Shown here: piece by piece, positions 43,712 to 52,658 of the stretch
Layout of the letters: the number at the start of each line of letters is the position of its first letter
Numbering within the stretch: the first letter of the stretch is position 1
The notes under the pieces: model-generated
Told to the model about the DNA's origin: nothing
Databases searched by the model: none
The model's input: only the letters and a program-made list of their open reading frames with translations
Program-made: the position numbers and the translations under genes
DNA from: Nitrospirota bacterium
GTDB lineage: Bacteria; Nitrospirota; JACRHL01
DNA length: 64,000 nucleotides
NCBI GenBank assembly: GCA_029858285.1
Contig: JAOUFN010000001.1
Span: forward strand, 1-64,000
Direction of reading: 5' to 3'

Positions 43712-44791
43712 TTAAACGGGAGCGGAGGCCGTCTTGCGGGCGACGAACGCCTCTACCGCGTCGTTGAAGTAGTCGGTGGAGCTCTGAATCTCCGGCGACA
43801 CCTTTTCCTTGTAGTGCTCACGCCCTTCGTCCAGGAACTGCTCCAGCGTCTGGCGCAGGTTGCCGTTCTTGATGCCGTCCTGCACCGCCTCCTGGTTGTA
43901 GAGAGCGATGTCCGAGACGATGGTGCGGGCCAGGCGCTGGGCCTTGGCGTGATCCGGGTCGGCGGACAGGGGCTTGCTGATGGTAGCGGTCGCGCCACTT
44001 CCGGAACCCGGTGCTCCGGGGGCGCCCCCCGTCGTCCCCGCGCTGGCGGGGGAAGGGGCAGCCGGGGGCTGCTGCATGACCGGTTCCGGCACGGGCGCAG
44101 CCGGGGGCCGCTGCATGACCGGCTCCGGCACGGGCGCAGCCGGGGGCCGCTGCATGACCGGCTCCGGCACGGGCGCAGCCGGGGGCTGCTGCATGACCGG
44201 CTCCGGCACGGGCGCAGCCGGGGGCTGCTGCATGACCGGCTCCGGCACGGGCGCAGCCGCGACCGCGGCCGGGCGCTCGCCGCTTGCCAGGGCGTGCACT
44301 GCGGCCACGACGGCCTCGGCCCCGGCCACCGCGGGCATGGTGTGGTCGGCGCCCGGAACCGGCAGGGACGCGGACGGGTCGGAGTGCAACCCCAATACCC
44401 GGGTGTTGCGGGTGACATTGCTCTTCTTGAGGATCTCGCCGATCCCCATGCCGAACACCGGCTCGAAGCCGCCGTCAATCACCGCCACGTTGGGGACGTC
44501 CTGCCCCAGCCGTTCCAATGCCTGGCGGGCGTCGCCGCTGTCGGTCACGGCAAATCCCGCGGCACGCAGGGCCTCGACGTAGGCGGTGCGCATCTGGTCG
44601 TCGCGCATGACAACGGTCACCTTGGGGGTGGAGGGCGCCGCGCTGGCGGCGGCCCCCGGCCGGATGATGGTGGCCGAAACGGAGACCCCGATCACTGCGG
44701 CGCAGTGGCCACAGGTGACATCGGCGCAGAGGCGCTCGTCCACCGCGAGGACGTCCAGCTCCTGTTTACAGGAAGGACATGCGAGTTTCAT
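43712..44791 (-). CDS. Zinc-ribbon, receiver-like protein with proline-rich repeats
   Basis: A 359-aa protein. Residues 1-35 form a zinc ribbon (CPSCKQE, CGHC). Residues about 57-145 resemble a receiver (VTVVMRDDQMRTAYVEALRAAGFAV, VAVIDGGFEP) but without the usual acidic pocket pattern. A linker has five exact-length 13-residue repeats (APVPEPVMQ-Q/R-PPA). The C-terminal domain is alpha-helical: AKAQRLARTIVSDIALYNQEAV, FLDEGREHYKEKVSPEI. This architecture is seen in deltaproteobacterial-type proteins of unknown role. GGGAG lies before ATG 44791. Confidence 0.78.
   Translation of the reverse strand: MKLACPSCKQELDVLAVDERLCADVTCGHCAAVIGVSVSATIIRPGAAASAAPSTPKVTVVMRDDQMRTAYVEALRAAGFAVTDSGDARQALERLGQDVPNVAVIDGGFEPVFGMGIGEILKKSNVTRNTRVLGLHSDPSASLPVPGADHTMPAVAGAEAVVAAVHALASGERPAAVAAAPVPEPVMQQPPAAPVPEPVMQQPPAAPVPEPVMQRPPAAPVPEPVMQRPPAAPVPEPVMQQPPAAPSPASAGTTGGAPGAPGSGSGATATISKPLSADPDHAKAQRLARTIVSDIALYNQEAVQDGIKNGNLRQTLEQFLDEGREHYKEKVSPEIQSSTDYFNDAVEAFVARKTASAPV
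44061..44255 (-). repeat. Five tandem 39-bp coding repeats
   Basis: Five units of 39 bases inside the zinc-ribbon gene, differing almost only by CTGCTG versus CCGCTG (Gln-Gln or Gln-Arg). The near identity suggests recent expansion. Confidence 0.95.
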
Positions 44792-45148
44792 CTCATTTCT
44801 CCCACAAGGTTCTCAAAAATGCTCCGGTCCCGCCTTCCTTGCGCGGGCACTGGCGGCAGAAAAATCTGTGCCATGGATACAGTCAATTTTTCGGCACGGA
44901 GGGGGCTGCTTCTTGAGCGTCCGGCGGTTTTTTTTGGTGTTTATGCGAACATTTCTCCGCAGCCGTTGCGGAACCCCCGGATTTTTCTGGAGTGTGCAAT
45001 TCTGTGCGTTTCGCGGGCGTTTTGGTGTTTCACCCCGTGGCGGCTTCCGCCGACTGTTCTTGACCTCCCCCCCCTGCAGGGTGGTACAACCTCGGTGTAC
45101 CGACTGATGGCGTCGGCGCCGCTGCCGCCATCGCCTCCCCCATAGCCC
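44792..45148. other. Gene-free divergent intergenic region
   Basis: A 357-base gap between the leftward zinc-ribbon gene and the rightward UPF0182 gene, slightly lower in GC. It must hold both promoters; a TTGACC near 45058 with TACAAC 19 bases on is the only weak candidate I see. Confidence 0.5.
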
Positions 45149-47902
45149 ATGAGTGCCCCTCCCCCGATGAGCCTGCAAACTCCGCCCGGCGTTCCCAATC
45201 CCATGCACACCTTGCGCAACCTGTTGTTGCTGGTGACGGGGTTTGTGCTGCTTCTGTCCATGTCGGCGCTGGTCGGCCTGTATGTGGAGTGGCTGTGGTT
45301 CCGCGAGGTGCGGTTTGCCGACGTGTTCCGCACCATCCTGTCCACCAGGGTGTCGCTGGGGGCGGGGGCGGCGCTGGTCTGCTTTGGCATTCTGTATGTG
45401 AACCTGCGGCATGCCGCCGCCTTCCCCAAGGAACACCTGTTGCGCATGATGCAGCAGGAGGGGTCCCGCCTGCCGGTGCGCGAGGTGCTGGACCGCTATC
45501 TGGGACCGGCGGTGGTGGCGGCGTGCGCGGTGATGGCCCTGTTGTCCGGCGTCAAGGCGTCGGCGGGGTGGCAGGATTTTATGCTCTATGCCCACGGCGT
45601 GCCGTTCGGCCGCGTGGATCCGCAACTGGGCAAGGATCTGGGGTTCTATGTGTTCCAGTTGCCGTTCGTGCACTGGGCGCAGGCGTGGCTGCTGGGTAAC
45701 CTGCTGTTGGCCATGATGGTCTCGGCGGCGGTCTATTTTGTCCTGGGCGGCATTCTGTTCACCCCGGTGGGGCCGGTGCTCGACCAGCGGGTCTGCCGCC
45801 ACCTGGGGTTGATCGGCGCTGCGGTGATTGTGGTCATGGGGGCCGGTTTCTACCTGCAGATTTTCGACAGCCTGTTCACCCGTCACGGGGTGGTGACCGG
45901 CGCCTCCTATGCCGACGTGTACGCCCGCATTCCCGCCTATAAATTGCTGGCGGCGGTGAGCGTGGGGGTGGCGGGAGTGGTGGCCTTTTTCAGTTGGCGT
46001 GGCCAGTGGAAACTGCCGCTGCTTGCCGTGGGCGGGCTGCTTCTGCTGTCGTTCGTCGGCGGCGGCGTATTGCCGGGCATGCTGCAAAAATACCAGGTGG
46101 TGCCCAACGAGATCGTCAAGGAGAGTCTGTTCATCGACCGCAACATCGCCGCCACCCGCGACGGTTTTGGGCTCACCAACGTCAGCGCCGAGGAGTTCCC
46201 GGCCGCCGATTCCCTCACGGCCCAGTCCCTGGCCAACAACCGCGCCACCATCGAAAACGTGCGCCTGTGGGACCACAAACCCCTGTTGTCCACCTACCGC
46301 CAGTTGCAGCAGATCCGTACCTATTACGATTTTGTCGATGTGGACAACGACCGGTACACCATCGACGGCGAGGTGCGGCAGGTGATGCTGTCGCCGCGCG
46401 AGCTGTCCTTTGGCAACCTGCCGGGGGGCGCCAACTGGATCAATGAACACCTGACCTATACCCACGGCTACGGCGTATCGGTGGGACCGGTGAACCGCAT
46501 CAGCCCGGAGGGGTTGCCGGAATTTTTCGTCAAGGACATTCCGCCGGTGTCGTCCACCCAGTCCCTGCAGGTGACGCGCCCCGAAATCTACTATGGCGAG
46601 GCCGCCAACGAATACGTGTTCGTGCGCACCCAGGCCAAGGAATTCGATTTTCCGGTGGGGGACCAGAACCAGTACGCGACCTACGCAGGAAAAGGTGGCG
46701 TGCCGATCGGCGGCGGGCTGCGCAAACTGATCTATTCCTACCACTTCCGCAACACCAAGCTGCTGTTCTCGTCCGATATCGTGGCGGAAAGCCGCATCAT
46801 GTATCATCGCGAGATCCGCGATCGCGCCGCCATGGTTGCCCCCTACCTGCTGTGGGATCAGGACCCCTACATGGTGATCCGCGAGGACGGCTCCCTGGTG
46901 TGGCTGCTGGATGGCTATACCGTTACCCGGCGCCTGCCCTATTCGGAGCCGATGGGCGGTCACAACGGCTTCAACTATATTCGCAACTCGGTGAAGGCGG
47001 TGGTGGATGCCTACCACGGCAGCGTCACCCTGTATATGGCCGACGCCAGCGATCCGATCATCCGCACCTGGGCCTCGGTGTTCCCGGAAACCCTGTTGCC
47101 CCTGGAGACCATGCCGTCGGACATCCGCGCCCACCTGCGCTATCCGCAGGATCTGTTCTCGGTGCAGGCGGGAATGCTCCAGAAGTACCACATGCTGGGC
47201 TCGCAGAATTTCTACAACAACGAGGATTTGTGGGAGATCCCGCGCCAGGGTGACAGCGCGGCGGCACCGTACTACACCATCATGAAGCTGCCGGGGGAGA
47301 AGGAGGAGGAGTTCATCCTGCTGCTGCCCTATACCCCGTCACGGCGCGACAACATGACGGCGTGGCTGGCGGCGCGTTCGGATGGCGAGAACTACGGCAA
47401 GCTGGTGGTGTATCTGTTCCCCAAACAAAAACTGATCTACGGTCCGCGCCAGATCGAGGCGCGCATTGATCAGGACGCCCAGATCAGCGAGCAACTGACG
47501 CTGTGGAGCCAGATGGGGTCCACGGTGATCCGCGGCACCCTGCTGGTGATCCCCATCGAGGACTCCCTGCTGTACATCGAGCCGCTGTATCTGGCGGCGG
47601 AAAAGGGCTCGTTGCCCGAACTCCGGCGGGTGATCGTTTCCTACGGCAACCGCATGGCCATGGAACCAAACCTGGAACTGGCGCTGGGCCGCATTTTTGG
47701 CAAGGGGGTTCCGGAGAGCCGTCCGGTAGGCCGTCCCGGGGAGGTGCAAGCCCCACAAAAACTGCGCACCCTCAAGGACATGGCGCTGGACGCCCAGCGG
47801 GCCTTCGAAGCCGCCCAGCACGCCCAAAGGGGCGGCAACTGGAGTGAATACGGCGAGCGTCTGCGGGATCTGGAGGCGGTATTGCGGGAAATGGGGCGCT
47901 AA
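45149..47902 (+). CDS. UPF0182 family membrane protein
   Basis: A 917-aa protein with about seven membrane helices in the first 320 residues (e.g. NLLLLVTGFVLLLSMSALVGLY, LPLLAVGGLLLLSFVGGGVLPG) and a large soluble part with family blocks: NEIVKESLFIDRNIAATRDGFG-type (IDRNIAATRDGFG), NIRLWD-like NVRLWDHKPLL, YYDFVDVDNDRY, FYNNEDLWEIPRQ and FSVQAGMLQKYHML. Function unknown. An in-frame start at 45203 would shorten the N-terminus. Its own strong bidirectional terminator follows. Confidence 0.93.
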   Translation: MSAPPPMSLQTPPGVPNPMHTLRNLLLLVTGFVLLLSMSALVGLYVEWLWFREVRFADVFRTILSTRVSLGAGAALVCFGILYVNLRHAAAFPKEHLLRMMQQEGSRLPVREVLDRYLGPAVVAACAVMALLSGVKASAGWQDFMLYAHGVPFGRVDPQLGKDLGFYVFQLPFVHWAQAWLLGNLLLAMMVSAAVYFVLGGILFTPVGPVLDQRVCRHLGLIGAAVIVVMGAGFYLQIFDSLFTRHGVVTGASYADVYARIPAYKLLAAVSVGVAGVVAFFSWRGQWKLPLLAVGGLLLLSFVGGGVLPGMLQKYQVVPNEIVKESLFIDRNIAATRDGFGLTNVSAEEFPAADSLTAQSLANNRATIENVRLWDHKPLLSTYRQLQQIRTYYDFVDVDNDRYTIDGEVRQVMLSPRELSFGNLPGGANWINEHLTYTHGYGVSVGPVNRISPEGLPEFFVKDIPPVSSTQSLQVTRPEIYYGEAANEYVFVRTQAKEFDFPVGDQNQYATYAGKGGVPIGGGLRKLIYSYHFRNTKLLFSSDIVAESRIMYHREIRDRAAMVAPYLLWDQDPYMVIREDGSLVWLLDGYTVTRRLPYSEPMGGHNGFNYIRNSVKAVVDAYHGSVTLYMADASDPIIRTWASVFPETLLPLETMPSDIRAHLRYPQDLFSVQAGMLQKYHMLGSQNFYNNEDLWEIPRQGDSAAAPYYTIMKLPGEKEEEFILLLPYTPSRRDNMTAWLAARSDGENYGKLVVYLFPKQKLIYGPRQIEARIDQDAQISEQLTLWSQMGSTVIRGTLLVIPIEDSLLYIEPLYLAAEKGSLPELRRVIVSYGNRMAMEPNLELALGRIFGKGVPESRPVGRPGEVQAPQKLRTLKDMALDAQRAFEAAQHAQRGGNWSEYGERLRDLEAVLREMGR

Positions 47903-47971
47903 CCCCCCACCGGGGTATTTCTCCCGCCCGCCCGTGCGGGCGGGGCGCGGTATCGGGGAGGGACACCCAAA

Positions 47972-48010
47972 ACAACGGGGCCGGATTCGCGATGAATCCG
48001 GCCCCGTTGT
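47972..48010. terminator. Bidirectional terminator
   Basis: A perfect 17-bp stem (47972-47988 with 47994-48010) and 5-base loop, with TTTT on both outer sides, between the convergent UPF0182 and first SmbP-like genes. Confidence 0.9.
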
Positions 48011-48077
48011 GTGTTTTACGCGGCTGCCGCAGCGGGCGGGCCCGCCAGGGGCCTCCCCCGCCCACGGGCCTGTTCTC

Positions 48078-48500
48078 TTACAAGTGGCCCAGTGCCTCGC
48101 GCAGGTCTTTCATGCCGGCCATGGCGTGCATCAGCGCCACATCGTTGTGCCCCTGTTTGGCGTGGTCGATGGCCTCCCGCACATGATCGCTACCCTTTTG
48201 GGTGAGTTCGATGAACTGCTTCACGTGATCGCTCCTGGTCTGCGCCAGGTCTTCCTTGGCGTGATTGATGGCCTCTTCATCGTGTTTGATGGTTTCCTTG
48301 GCGTGCTTGATGAGCAGGTCCATGTTGCCTTTGTCCCCCTCGAGGAGCATCTGGTCGCCGTGTTCGATGGCGGTGGTGGCGTGTTTGAGGGCGGTGGCGG
48401 CGTGAGGACCGGCCCAGGCCGCAGGAGTCAGCGTCAGGCACAGGGCCACGGTACAGAGCGGGAGCAAAACGGTGGCGAAGAATCCGGAAGAGCGGCGCAT
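48078..48500 (-). CDS. SmbP-like periplasmic metal-binding protein, copy 1
   Basis: A 140-aa protein with a signal peptide (LLPLCTVALCLTLTPAAWA). The mature protein is a helical bundle with histidines at regular spacing (HAATALKHATTAIEHGDQ, LLIKHAKETIKHDEEAINH, HVREAIDHAKQGHNDV), twelve in about 110 residues. It resembles the small metal-binding protein SmbP of nitrifiers, which binds copper and nickel in the periplasm. Optimal AGGAGG site before ATG 48500. It is next to a paralogue in the same orientation. Confidence 0.82.
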   Translation of the reverse strand: MRRSSGFFATVLLPLCTVALCLTLTPAAWAGPHAATALKHATTAIEHGDQMLLEGDKGNMDLLIKHAKETIKHDEEAINHAKEDLAQTRSDHVKQFIELTQKGSDHVREAIDHAKQGHNDVALMHAMAGMKDLREALGHL

Positions 48501-48703
48501 GGTGCCTCCTTTACCCGCTGGGGGGGTGGTTGCAGTGGGTTGATCCGGGAGGCGGCGGCGCCGACTCCGATCGCTCACCATACGCCCGCACCGAGGCGGA
48601 GGCAAGACTGACGGCAAACGGTCATGTGGCGTGGAGTGGCCGGGGGGAGGGGGGAAGTGAGTTCCGGGCGAGTCCCCGCGCCCGGAACTCACAGGGGGTC
48701 CTC

Positions 48704-49135
48704 CTAAAGGTGGGTAACGGCGTCGTGCAGGTCTTTTACGCCAGCGATGGCGGCCGTCAACGCCGGGTCCTTGTGGCCCTGTTGTGCGTTCTGGATTGCG
48801 TCACGTACCTCGTGGTGGCCCTTCTGGGCGAGGTCAATGAACTCCTTCATCCTGGCGCTCCTGGTTTGTGCCATGTCCTGCTTGGCGATGTTGATGGCCT
48901 CTTCATCGTGCTTGATGGCTTCCTTGCCTTGCTGGATGAACAGGTCCATCTTTCCCGCATTTCCATCGGTCAGTATCTTGTCACCGTGCTGGATGGCCGT
49001 GGTGATGTGTTGCCTGGCGGTTTTGGCGTGGGCGCCGGCAGCCCAAACCGGCGTGACCGATGCCAGGCCCAGGGCTGCGATGGAGAGGGAAAGTGCCAGG
49101 ACAGGACGGGGGACTGCAATGAACAAGGGACGCAT
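48704..49135 (-). CDS. SmbP-like periplasmic metal-binding protein, copy 2
   Basis: A 143-aa paralogue of the preceding gene (same KHDEEAINxAK and DLAQTRS/DMAQTRS blocks and terminal GVKDLHDAVTHL). Signal peptide ends near VWAAG. Several histidines of copy 1 are replaced (LFIQQGKEAI, INIAKQD), leaving about nine, so binding capacity or metal preference may differ. Separate upstream region (203 bases) suggests independent expression. Confidence 0.8.
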   Translation of the reverse strand: MRPLFIAVPRPVLALSLSIAALGLASVTPVWAAGAHAKTARQHITTAIQHGDKILTDGNAGKMDLFIQQGKEAIKHDEEAINIAKQDMAQTRSARMKEFIDLAQKGHHEVRDAIQNAQQGHKDPALTAAIAGVKDLHDAVTHL

Positions 49136-49288
49136 GTCGTCCCCTTTTCACCCGCTTGCCGCAGGTGATGTGTGGAATGTTGAACCATCGAACAACGTGG
49201 ATCCACTGCGGGCACAGTGCTCCCGGATTTATGGAAAAGGCAAGCCCGCCCGGGGGCGGCTTGTTCCGGCGGGGCGGGTACGCCCGGA

Positions 49289-51250
49289 TCAGGCGGTGGT
49301 TCCGGGGGGCTGGCGGCGGATGACGTTGTTGTGTGCGGGGAAGCCCAGGTCGCCGTCGCGGAAGGCACGGGAGGCGCTTTGATAATAGGCGGTAGCCTCA
49401 TCCGCCAGCGCCGGGTCCACAGGCATCGGGGTGGCCTCGAGGGTTTGCGGGTCGATGCGGAACGCCTCTACCTTTTCACGGGGCGACAGCACGGTGAGGA
49501 TGCCGTTCTTGTAGTAGCCCAGTTCCTGGTAGTTGCTGATGAACGCCCGTTCCGGTTGCGGGGCGTCCGCGAACAGGGAGTGGCCGTAGAACAGTTCGCT
49601 GCCGTCCGCGCCCAGCACCTCCAGCAGGGTGGGGGCGAGATCGATCTGGCTGACCAGACGCTGGTCGTTCCCCGGCGCGAGCAGGTCCGGAGCGTAGAGG
49701 ATGGCCGGAATGTGGTAGCGCGCCACCGGCAGGCTGGTGCGTCCCGCCACCGAGGCGCAGTGGTCGGCCACAATCACGAACAGGGTGTCCTTGAACCACG
49801 GCTTCGACCGGGCGTCGTCGATGAATTTGCCAATGGCATAGTCGGTGTATTTGATCGCCCCGGCGCGTCCACCCGGGGACGGGATGTCGATGCGGCCGTC
49901 CGGATAGGTGTAGGGGCGGTGGTTGGAGGTGGTCATCACGTGGGCAAAGAACGGCTTGCCTTCGGCCACGGTCCGGTCCAGTTCGGTGAGGGTGTTGTTG
50001 AACAGCGCCTCGTCGGCCACTCCCCAGACGTTTTCGTGCATCACGGTGTCGTCGGGAAAATTGGTGCGGTCCACCACCTGGTAGTCGTTGTCACGAAAAT
50101 ACTGGTTCATGTTGTCGAACATGCCGTAGCCGCCATAGACGAACAGGGTGGCGTAGCCCTGATGTTCCAGAATTTCGCCGATGGTCGCCAGGTGTTCGTT
50201 GCCGGGGCGGCGCACGATGGATTGGCCGGGCGTCGGCGGGGTGCCCACAGACAGGGCCTCCAGGCCGCGCACGGTGCGGGTGCCGGTGGCGAACAGGCGG
50301 TCGAAGCGGTAGCCCTCGTTGGCCAGTTTGTCCAGACGGGGGGTCAGCCCGTGCTGGCTGCCGTACAGGCCCATGAAATCGGCGGATAAACTCTCCACCG
50401 AAATCAGCACCACGTTGCGCGGGCGCTGCTTGAAGGGGCCGATCGTGCTCTGTTTGGTGGCGTGAGCGGCGGCCGCTTTGGCCGGCAGGGCCAGGGGTTG
50501 GCGCTGGACGCCAAGAGCGGCCAGACGGGCGTCGGCGATCTCCTGGGGGATGGTGCGGTAAAAGCGGTCGTAGTCCAGTTCGTTATGGCGCATGGCGGCG
50601 GCGAAGGCAAACAGGCCGTTGCCCGACAGCTCTCCCGCATAGGCGTTTTCGGTTTGCATCTGTTCCACGCTGGCCAGCGCCCAACTGCCCATGGGCAGGA
50701 GCAGCGCCATGGTGAGCAGGGTGGCGCGGCGGAACAGCCCGATGGGCGCGCGGTCGAGGCGAATTTTCCGCCGGATGCCGATCACCGCCAGCAGCGCGGC
50801 GGCCGCAATGGCCGATAGCAGGACGCCTACCGGGTAGGACTGCTGGATGTTGCCGATCACCTCCTGGGTGTAAATGAGGTAATCCACCGCGATGAAATTG
50901 AAGCGGGTGGTGAATTCATCCCAGAACAGGAACTCGGAGACCGCGTCGAACAGCAAGGCCGCCACCACCACCCACAGCAGCCCCCAGCGCAGCAGGTGGG
51001 CGGTGGCGCTGGTGCGCCAGCGGTTGGGGGCGAGGGCAGACACCAGCAGCCACGGGGCGACGATCCAGGCCAGGGTGGCCGAGTCGAACCACAGGCCGCG
51101 AACAAAGGCCGCCATGGTCTGGCCCGGCGTGAGCTGCTGGGGCCCCAGGTACAGCCACAGGACGATGCGCAACACCAGCCAGGTGACCAGGGCCAGCCCA
51201 ACCGCAATCACGGGAAACGAGACGTGGGGAATCTTGGATGCTTTGCTCAT
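49289..51250 (-). CDS. LTA-synthase-like phosphoglycerol/sulfatase-family membrane enzyme
   Basis: A 653-aa inner-membrane protein with five N-terminal helices and a periplasmic sulfatase-fold domain from about residue 275: VVLISVESLSADFMGLYGS, the nucleophile threonine in ATGTRTVRGLEALS, FFAHVMTTSNHRPYTYPDG and FVIVADHC. This is the LTA synthase/OpgB type that moves phosphoglycerol or phosphoethanolamine onto glycans in Gram-negatives. Substrate unknown; candidates are periplasmic glucans or LPS. Monocistronic, downstream of tRNA-Gly. Confidence 0.9.
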   Translation of the reverse strand: MSKASKIPHVSFPVIAVGLALVTWLVLRIVLWLYLGPQQLTPGQTMAAFVRGLWFDSATLAWIVAPWLLVSALAPNRWRTSATAHLLRWGLLWVVVAALLFDAVSEFLFWDEFTTRFNFIAVDYLIYTQEVIGNIQQSYPVGVLLSAIAAAALLAVIGIRRKIRLDRAPIGLFRRATLLTMALLLPMGSWALASVEQMQTENAYAGELSGNGLFAFAAAMRHNELDYDRFYRTIPQEIADARLAALGVQRQPLALPAKAAAAHATKQSTIGPFKQRPRNVVLISVESLSADFMGLYGSQHGLTPRLDKLANEGYRFDRLFATGTRTVRGLEALSVGTPPTPGQSIVRRPGNEHLATIGEILEHQGYATLFVYGGYGMFDNMNQYFRDNDYQVVDRTNFPDDTVMHENVWGVADEALFNNTLTELDRTVAEGKPFFAHVMTTSNHRPYTYPDGRIDIPSPGGRAGAIKYTDYAIGKFIDDARSKPWFKDTLFVIVADHCASVAGRTSLPVARYHIPAILYAPDLLAPGNDQRLVSQIDLAPTLLEVLGADGSELFYGHSLFADAPQPERAFISNYQELGYYKNGILTVLSPREKVEAFRIDPQTLEATPMPVDPALADEATAYYQSASRAFRDGDLGFPAHNNVIRRQPPGTTA

Positions 51251-51395
51251 GATGCCGTCAGTATGCCGTCATTGGGGGATAGTGGCACTGCCTCTCGCGG
51301 AAGTCGCGGGCCGATGGCGTGCCGGGCGCATGTCCCCACTATACAGGTGGTTATGGGGACTCGCAACGGCGAGTGCGACGGGAGTGGCATGGCGG

Positions 51396-51431
51396 GGGAA
51401 AAAGAAAGGCCGCCCCGGCGGGGGGCGGCCT
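51396..51431 (-). terminator. Terminator of tRNA-Gly
   Basis: AGGCCGCCCC (51407-51416) pairs with GGGGCGGCCT (51422-51431); on the minus strand TTTCTTTTT follows. It lies 15 bases beyond the tRNA 3' end. Confidence 0.88.
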
Positions 51432-51445
51432 GACCTGTTGAAACT

Positions 51446-51521
51446 TGGAGCGGGAAACGGGATTCGAACCCGCGACCCCAACCTTGGCAAGGTTGTGCTC
51501 TACCAGCTGAGCTATTCCCGC
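51446..51521 (-). tRNA. tRNA-Gly (GCC)
   Basis: A 76-base cloverleaf with acceptor GCGGGAA/TTCCCGC, D-arm AGCTCAGCTGGTAGAGC, anticodon loop CTTGCCAA (GCC), T-arm GGTTCGAATCC and encoded CCA. Confidence 0.98.
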
Positions 51522-51647
51522 CCGAAAAACATGCAGTGGGCGTGTCCACGACCAAACTTCGGCGGCGGTGCCGCCAAGGAAGCCGGAATGATACAACATG
51601 GCCCCATGGCCTTGCAACGGGGAAGTGTGGGGCTTCTTTACGCGGGT

Positions 51648-52322
51648 TTACGCGGGCGTGGCGGCGCGTGGGAGCGCGCGGGACTCCCGGTGGTGGTCAA
51701 TCCACCAGGCCCAGGCCAACAGCAGCCACAGCCCCAGGTCGGTGACGGCCACCGGCGTGATGCCGGGGGGCGGCGGGCCGAAGCTGCCACCCAGGTAGAT
51801 CGCCATCAGAAAGCCGATCAACCCCCACAGGGCGCGGGAGCCGGTGCGGTCGCGGGCGCGGGTGCAGCGGGCGTACAGGGCAATGCCGACGGTGAACAGC
51901 GCACCCTCCACCGCCAGACTGGCCGCCACATGGTTCCAAAGGCCAAGTCCGACCAGCGGGCCGCCGGGCCACAGGGGCATGTCGGGGCGGTGACTGACGA
52001 AATCCAGCAGCCAGTGGCTGAGGACCAGCGCCCCCAGCCAGAGTGACTCGACGGGGCGGCGGCGCAGGAACCACCACAGGCCGCCCAGCGCGGCGGCCCA
52101 TGCGGTCAGGGTCGCCAGGCTGTGGGACCAGGGATAACTGGTGAAGGCGAGGGGCATCATGGCGGTATTGCCGGGGGCGACGCGCGCTGTTTCGATGCCG
52201 GCCAGCAGCAGGGGCCCCCACAGCAGGTCGGGCCACTGGGCGGCCAGCAGCAGCATCCCCAGCGGAAGGGATGGGGAGGCCCGTTTGGCGGCAAAGGCGA
52301 CGGCGAAATGCCCGATGAACAT
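51648..52322 (-). CDS. YdjM/DUF457-like membrane-bound metal-dependent hydrolase family protein
   Basis: A 224-aa membrane protein. N-terminus MFIGHFAVAFAAKR with the GHF histidine, then LLLAAQWPDLLW, YPWSHSLATL and LGALVLSHWLLDFVSHRPDMP, giving the spaced His/Asp residues of the YbcI/YdjM group. Several membrane helices. A C-terminal helix LGLWLLLAWAWWIDHH. The true activity of the family is unclear. Confidence 0.78.
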   Translation of the reverse strand: MFIGHFAVAFAAKRASPSLPLGMLLLAAQWPDLLWGPLLLAGIETARVAPGNTAMMPLAFTSYPWSHSLATLTAWAAALGGLWWFLRRRPVESLWLGALVLSHWLLDFVSHRPDMPLWPGGPLVGLGLWNHVAASLAVEGALFTVGIALYARCTRARDRTGSRALWGLIGFLMAIYLGGSFGPPPPGITPVAVTDLGLWLLLAWAWWIDHHRESRALPRAATPA

Positions 52323-52383
52323 AGCCCCTCCGTGATGGGTTCATCAATGGGTTCATCATAACGGAAGGACGGGGCAAGGGGGG

Positions 52384-52400
52384 AAATGGTTGCGGGGGGG
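52384..52400. repeat. Distal copy of the tRNA-fMet 3' end (possible att site)
   Basis: Identical over 17 bases to 53744-53760. The match ends exactly with the seventh G; the flanking bases differ on both sides. Confidence 0.6.
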
Positions 52401-52658
52401 CAACCCATCGTATTTGCTTTCTGCGCCAGAGCGATTTTTCTTGGCCTGCCAGGGACTTGCCCTGAGCAAGGGAGGTGGTCGCCAGAGGGCAGGGGCGTGG
52501 CTCCGCAACGCCCAGTCAGACTTCGAGATCGCCCTCTGGAATTAAGTATCATGTCTCCCGAATTCGAGAGCCCATCCGGTTCCGCGACCATGGCCGGGAA
52601 TTGAATGTTGTGTCCCCGGAATTCCCGGAATTTCCCAATTACCCAGAGTTTGGTTAGC

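Noticed and set aside
44061-44255. CRISPR-like array
   Set aside because: Units are directly adjacent without spacers and code in frame for 13-aa repeats.
44941-45447. Minus-strand frame in the gap before the UPF0182 gene
   Set aside because: It overlaps the UPF0182 start and has no recognisable features or ribosome site.
51446-51521. A second islet at the tRNA-Gly 3' end
   Set aside because: No duplicate of its 3' end was found nearby, and GC of the flanking genes is normal.
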